Source of the DNA: JAVVWB01 sp036652335
GTDB taxonomy: Bacteria > Synergistota > Synergistia > Synergistales > Synergistaceae
Direction: 5' to 3'
Assembly: GCA_036652335.1 (NCBI GenBank)
Contig: JAVVWB010000007.1
Coordinates: 1-64,000 of the forward strand
DNA length: 64,000 nucleotides
The translations under genes and the position numbers were made by a program. Position 1 is the stretch's first letter, and every line of letters starts with the position of its first letter. The notes below the pieces were generated by a model. That model was not told the DNA's origin, searched no databases, and was given only the letters and a program-made list of their open reading frames with translations. Positions 61,200-64,000 of this stretch are shown here, piece after piece.

Positions 61200-62993
61200 A
61201 TGACAAAGAAAGTATGTATGGGTAATGAAGCAATTGCTTTAGGTGCAATAGATGCAAAAGTACGCATAGTAACAGGATACCCAGGGACACCTTCAACAGA
61301 AATTATTGAGACAATTATTAAAGAGAAAAATCCTACAGTAAATGTTCAGTGGTCAACAAATGAAAAAGTCGCCCTTGAGGTGGCAGCAGGTGCAGCATAT
61401 ACAGGAGCCCGTTCACTTGTGACAATGAAACAGGTCGGACTTAACGTCGCATCAGACCCTCTAATGAGTCTTACATACATAGGAGTAGAGGGTGGTATGG
61501 TACTTGCTGTTGCAGACGACCCGGGGCCATGGTCTTCACAGACAGAACAGGACACTCGTAACTTTGCAAGGAATGCAAATCTTCCTGTATTTGACCCTTG
61601 TTCACCAGAAGAAGCTTACGAGATGACACGTGTTGCCTTTGATTTATCAGAAGAGTTTAGACTACCAGTCTTTATTCGTCCTACTACAAGAGTTTGCCAC
61701 GCAAGTGCAACTATAAATTTAACAGAAGCAAAAGAAAACTACGAAATTAAAGGTTTTGAGAAAAAGCCCGACTGGTGCATATTCCCTCCTTTAGCTTATA
61801 AAAAGCACGGAGAACTAGAAGTAAAACAAAATACATTATCAAACAAATTTGACACTCTTACCTTTAACTCAATTACAGGTACAAGTAAAAAGGGTGTTGC
61901 AGCATCTGGTGTATCTTACTTGTACGCAAAAGAAGTAATTAAAGAATTTAACTTGGACGTTACACTATTTAAAGTTGGGACACCATATCCTATGCCAGAG
62001 GGACTTTCTGAAGAATTCATTTCATCTGTAGATTCAATAATCGTTTTTGAAGAATTAGACCCTGTTGTAGAAGAGGGGTTACTTCTTATAGGAAATGGAA
62101 GAGTTCCTATATATGGCAAGAGGACAGGACATTTACCATTTAATGGTGAATATAGCTATGAGTTGGTAAAGAAAGCACTCTTCTCATATCTGAAACTTGA
62201 GCTTACAGAAGATCAAGCTCCTGTATTGCCACAAATGCCAGTAAGACCTCCTGTACTTTGTGCCGGCTGTCCTCACAGAGCTTCTTTCTATGAGACAAAA
62301 ATAGCAACAGAAAAGATAAAGAAAGTTGTATATTGCGGTGATATAGGTTGCTACACCTTGGGCAACGCTGCTCCTCTTAATATGGTAGACACATGTTTGT
62401 GCATGGGTGGCGGTATCACAATAGCACAAGGTATCGCACTTGCAGAACCAGAAACAAAATGTGTCGCTTTTATAGGAGATTCTACTTTCTTCCACACAGG
62501 AATTCCTGGAATTATAAATGCTGTATACCAAAATACAGATATTACAATTGTTGTACTCGACAACAGGACCACGGCAATGACGGGTCATCAGCCCCACCCT
62601 GGGACAGGTGTCACAGCTATGGGAGAACCAGCAAAAGCTCTTGATATAGAGATGATGCTTCGTGCTTGCGGTGTAGAAAAAATTTACAAAGTAAATCCTT
62701 TTGATTACAAAAACTCTGTAGATGAGTTTAAAAAAGCAGTAGAATACGATGGGCCATCTGCAATAATCGCAAAAGCTCCTTGTATTGCACAGATCAAATT
62801 ACCCTCTACTGTTCACAGGGTCAATGAAAATTGTATCGGCTGTTTAAAATGTATAAAAAAATTAGGTTGCCCTGCTTTAATTCACGAAAAAGATGGCAAG
62901 GTCGTAATTAACGAGTCCTTATGTACAGATTGCTCACTATGTGCAAATGTCTGTCCTGTAGGGGCAATAAAGAGAGGTGACCGCAATGCTTAA
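61200..62993 (+). CDS. iorA: Indolepyruvate:ferredoxin oxidoreductase alpha subunit
   Basis: A 597-residue, TPP-dependent subunit. The N-terminal pyrimidine domain begins VCMGNEAIALGAI, the TPP-binding domain has GDIGCYTLG and GDSTFFHTGIPGI...NRTTAMTG, and two [4Fe-4S] sites end the chain (CIGCLKC...C and CTDCSLCANVCP, about 545-592). With IorB it oxidises aryl 2-oxoacids, such as indolepyruvate, to acyl-CoA with reduced ferredoxin, the oxidative branch of aromatic amino-acid fermentation. AAGGAGGAG precedes ATG 61200. The leader carries a terminator. Confidence 0.95.
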   Translation: MTKKVCMGNEAIALGAIDAKVRIVTGYPGTPSTEIIETIIKEKNPTVNVQWSTNEKVALEVAAGAAYTGARSLVTMKQVGLNVASDPLMSLTYIGVEGGMVLAVADDPGPWSSQTEQDTRNFARNANLPVFDPCSPEEAYEMTRVAFDLSEEFRLPVFIRPTTRVCHASATINLTEAKENYEIKGFEKKPDWCIFPPLAYKKHGELEVKQNTLSNKFDTLTFNSITGTSKKGVAASGVSYLYAKEVIKEFNLDVTLFKVGTPYPMPEGLSEEFISSVDSIIVFEELDPVVEEGLLLIGNGRVPIYGKRTGHLPFNGEYSYELVKKALFSYLKLELTEDQAPVLPQMPVRPPVLCAGCPHRASFYETKIATEKIKKVVYCGDIGCYTLGNAAPLNMVDTCLCMGGGITIAQGIALAEPETKCVAFIGDSTFFHTGIPGIINAVYQNTDITIVVLDNRTTAMTGHQPHPGTGVTAMGEPAKALDIEMMLRACGVEKIYKVNPFDYKNSVDEFKKAVEYDGPSAIIAKAPCIAQIKLPSTVHRVNENCIGCLKCIKKLGCPALIHEKDGKVVINESLCTDCSLCANVCPVGAIKRGDRNA

Positions 62994-63573
62994 GAATATT
63001 GTTATAGCTGGTGTTGGCGGACAAGGGACAATTCTTTCTTCAAAAATTCTTATAACAGCAGCAGAAAAACTCGGATACTTTATCAGAACATCAGAAACAA
63101 TAGGCATGGCACAACGAGGTGGCTCTGTATGTAGTCATATACGTATAGGAACAGAAGATGTCTCCCCAGTTATCCCCTCAAATCATGCAGACATTCTTAT
63201 AGGCTTTGAACTTGCAGAAGCTACGAGACAGATTCCAAAGTTGAAAAAAGATTCTCTCTGCATAGTTAATATAGACCAGATTGTCCCTACAAACGTATCA
63301 CTTAAAAAAGGTGTTTACCTCGGAGATGAATACTTAGCAACACTAAAGAAATTCGTGCCAAACGGAGTCTATGTCAGTGCCACAGAACTAGCTCTCAAAG
63401 CCGGCAATGCTCGAACTCTAAATGTAGTCCTTTTAGGTGCGGCACTTGGTGCAGGTGTCTTGCCTTTTTCTAAGGAAGAAATAATTATTGCAATAAAAGA
63501 ATGTGTAAAGCCCAAATTAATTGATATGAATTTATACGCATTAGAGCTAGGAATAGAATCAACATCAAAGTAG
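62986..63573 (+). CDS. iorB: Indolepyruvate:ferredoxin oxidoreductase beta subunit
   Basis: A 195-residue gamma-type domain that opens IVIAGVGGQGTIL and contains SETIGMAQRGGSVCSHIRIG, both typical of IorB. It completes the catalytic dimer. ATG 62986 overlaps the iorA end by eight bases and is spaced eight from GAGAGG; an in-frame GTG three codons earlier is nearer to that site. Confidence 0.94.
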   Translation: MLKNIVIAGVGGQGTILSSKILITAAEKLGYFIRTSETIGMAQRGGSVCSHIRIGTEDVSPVIPSNHADILIGFELAEATRQIPKLKKDSLCIVNIDQIVPTNVSLKKGVYLGDEYLATLKKFVPNGVYVSATELALKAGNARTLNVVLLGAALGAGVLPFSKEEIIIAIKECVKPKLIDMNLYALELGIESTSK

Positions 63574-63644
63574 GTTTTATTACAGATTACCGTAATAGAA
63601 ATAGACGAGACTAGGAAATAATACCAAAAAGGAGATAAGATGAG

Positions 63645-64000
63645 ATGAATGATTTATCAGTAATGAGTCAGTGTTTCGCACAAGTAAGGAGATTGGCTAA
63701 GTGTTGTCCTATTTATATCGAGAAGTTTAAGGGACTTCCGGTAGACACTATGATGACAAAAGAAGAATTTGAGACTCTCCCATTTACAGACAAGGAAGAT
63801 TTAAGAAAAGCATATCCTAATGGTATGTTTGCAGTATCTGCGGACGAGATAATAAGAATCCACTCTTCTTCTGGCACAACAGGAATGCCTGTCATGATAC
63901 CTTATACAGCACAGGATGTAGAAGACTGGGCTGTAATGATGGAAAGGTGTTACCTATTTGCAGGAGTTTCTAAGAAAGATATAGTACAAATAACCCCAGG
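63645..64000 (+). CDS. paaK: Phenylacetate-CoA ligase-like protein, 5' part
   Basis: The first 118 residues of an acyl-adenylate-forming enzyme running off the right edge. LPFTDKEDLRKAYP and the phosphate-binding HSSSGTTGMPV are typical of PaaK. Beside iorAB it probably interconverts aryl acids and their CoA esters, saving energy from the acyl-CoA made by IorAB. ATG 63645 is ten bases after GGAG; an ATG five bases earlier meets a stop at once. Confidence 0.85.
   Translation, partial: MNDLSVMSQCFAQVRRLAKCCPIYIEKFKGLPVDTMMTKEEFETLPFTDKEDLRKAYPNGMFAVSADEIIRIHSSSGTTGMPVMIPYTAQDVEDWAVMMERCYLFAGVSKKDIVQITP

Noticed and set aside
1..64000. CRISPR arrays, insertion sequences, rRNA or tRNA genes
   Set aside because: No spaced direct repeats, transposase-like proteins, or clear tRNA or rRNA sequences were seen by eye. 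A covariance-model scan could still reveal a tRNA I missed.

Overview
The window is A+T-rich chromosomal DNA from an anaerobic, amino-acid-fermenting bacterium. Several features point that way: glycine reductase genes (grdC, grdD), a thioredoxin reductase homologue, electron-bifurcating NfnAB, indolepyruvate:ferredoxin oxidoreductase (iorAB), three Na+/alanine-glycine symporters, two M20 amidohydrolases, a complete V/A-type ATPase operon and a selenium-handling cluster. I infer Synergistota as the best fit, with a Stickland-type clostridium as the alternative; nothing here settles it, and there is no rRNA. UGA is an ordinary stop in several genes, so the code is standard.

Layout. 1-6.6 kb: end of a glycine reductase operon, then trxB-like, nfnA and nfnB. 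6.7-10 kb: ROK kinase, ychF and an orphan BMP-type binding protein. 10-12.2 kb: feoAB. 12.2-15.2 kb: dapA-dapB-ddh behind a lysine riboswitch. 15.3-16.3 kb: archaeal-type cobT homologue. 16.4-25.1 kb: V-ATPase operon D-H-C-I-K-F-E-A-B. 25.1-31.1 kb: an unusual Dpp-like ABC transporter operon with a short LacI regulator. 31.2-34.4 kb: DEAD-box helicase and homoserine dehydrogenase. 34.4-42 kb: two M20 amidohydrolases, a two-gene membrane system (one DUF5058) and two PucR-type regulators. 42-49.5 kb: three AGCS symporters around a LysR/yedE/tusA-like/DUF3343 selenium cluster. 49.8-54.8 kb: acyl-ACP thioesterase, CofE-like ligase, aminotransferase and a divergent PEP carboxykinase. 55-58 kb: EamA exporter and a thiol-redox group. 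58.2-61 kb: two MATE exporters. 61-64 kb: iorAB and the start of a phenylacetate-CoA-ligase-like gene.

The most striking item lies between ccdA and a DUF308 gene: a 39-codon gene (56749-56868) with an in-frame UGA that makes a CPPU redox motif in front of one transmembrane helix. A hairpin matching the bacterial SECIS pattern follows the UGA at the right distance. A TlpA-like thioredoxin with CPPC is convergently encoded next door, and the window also holds selenium-metabolism genes and the glycine reductase genes, whose partner proteins are selenoproteins. I read it as a small membrane selenoprotein of a CcdA/TlpA thiol relay; I do not recognise a described family for it.

Second is the ABC transporter at 25-31 kb. 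Its substrate-binding protein reads as a circular permutation of the SBP_bac_5 fold, its DppC-type permease has an extra extracytoplasmic segment of about 90-100 residues, and its LacI-type regulator lacks much of the usual sensor domain. Third is the M20/DUF5058/PucR locus, a plausible uptake-and-hydrolysis system for N-acyl amino acids or peptides, with signs of gene conversion between the hydrolases. Smaller points are a lysine riboswitch with a readable translational switch, a helicase with DEGD in place of DEAD, a thioredoxin reductase fused to a thioredoxin-like domain without CxxC, and a terminator-bearing leader before iorA. Most transcription units end in long perfect-stem terminators.
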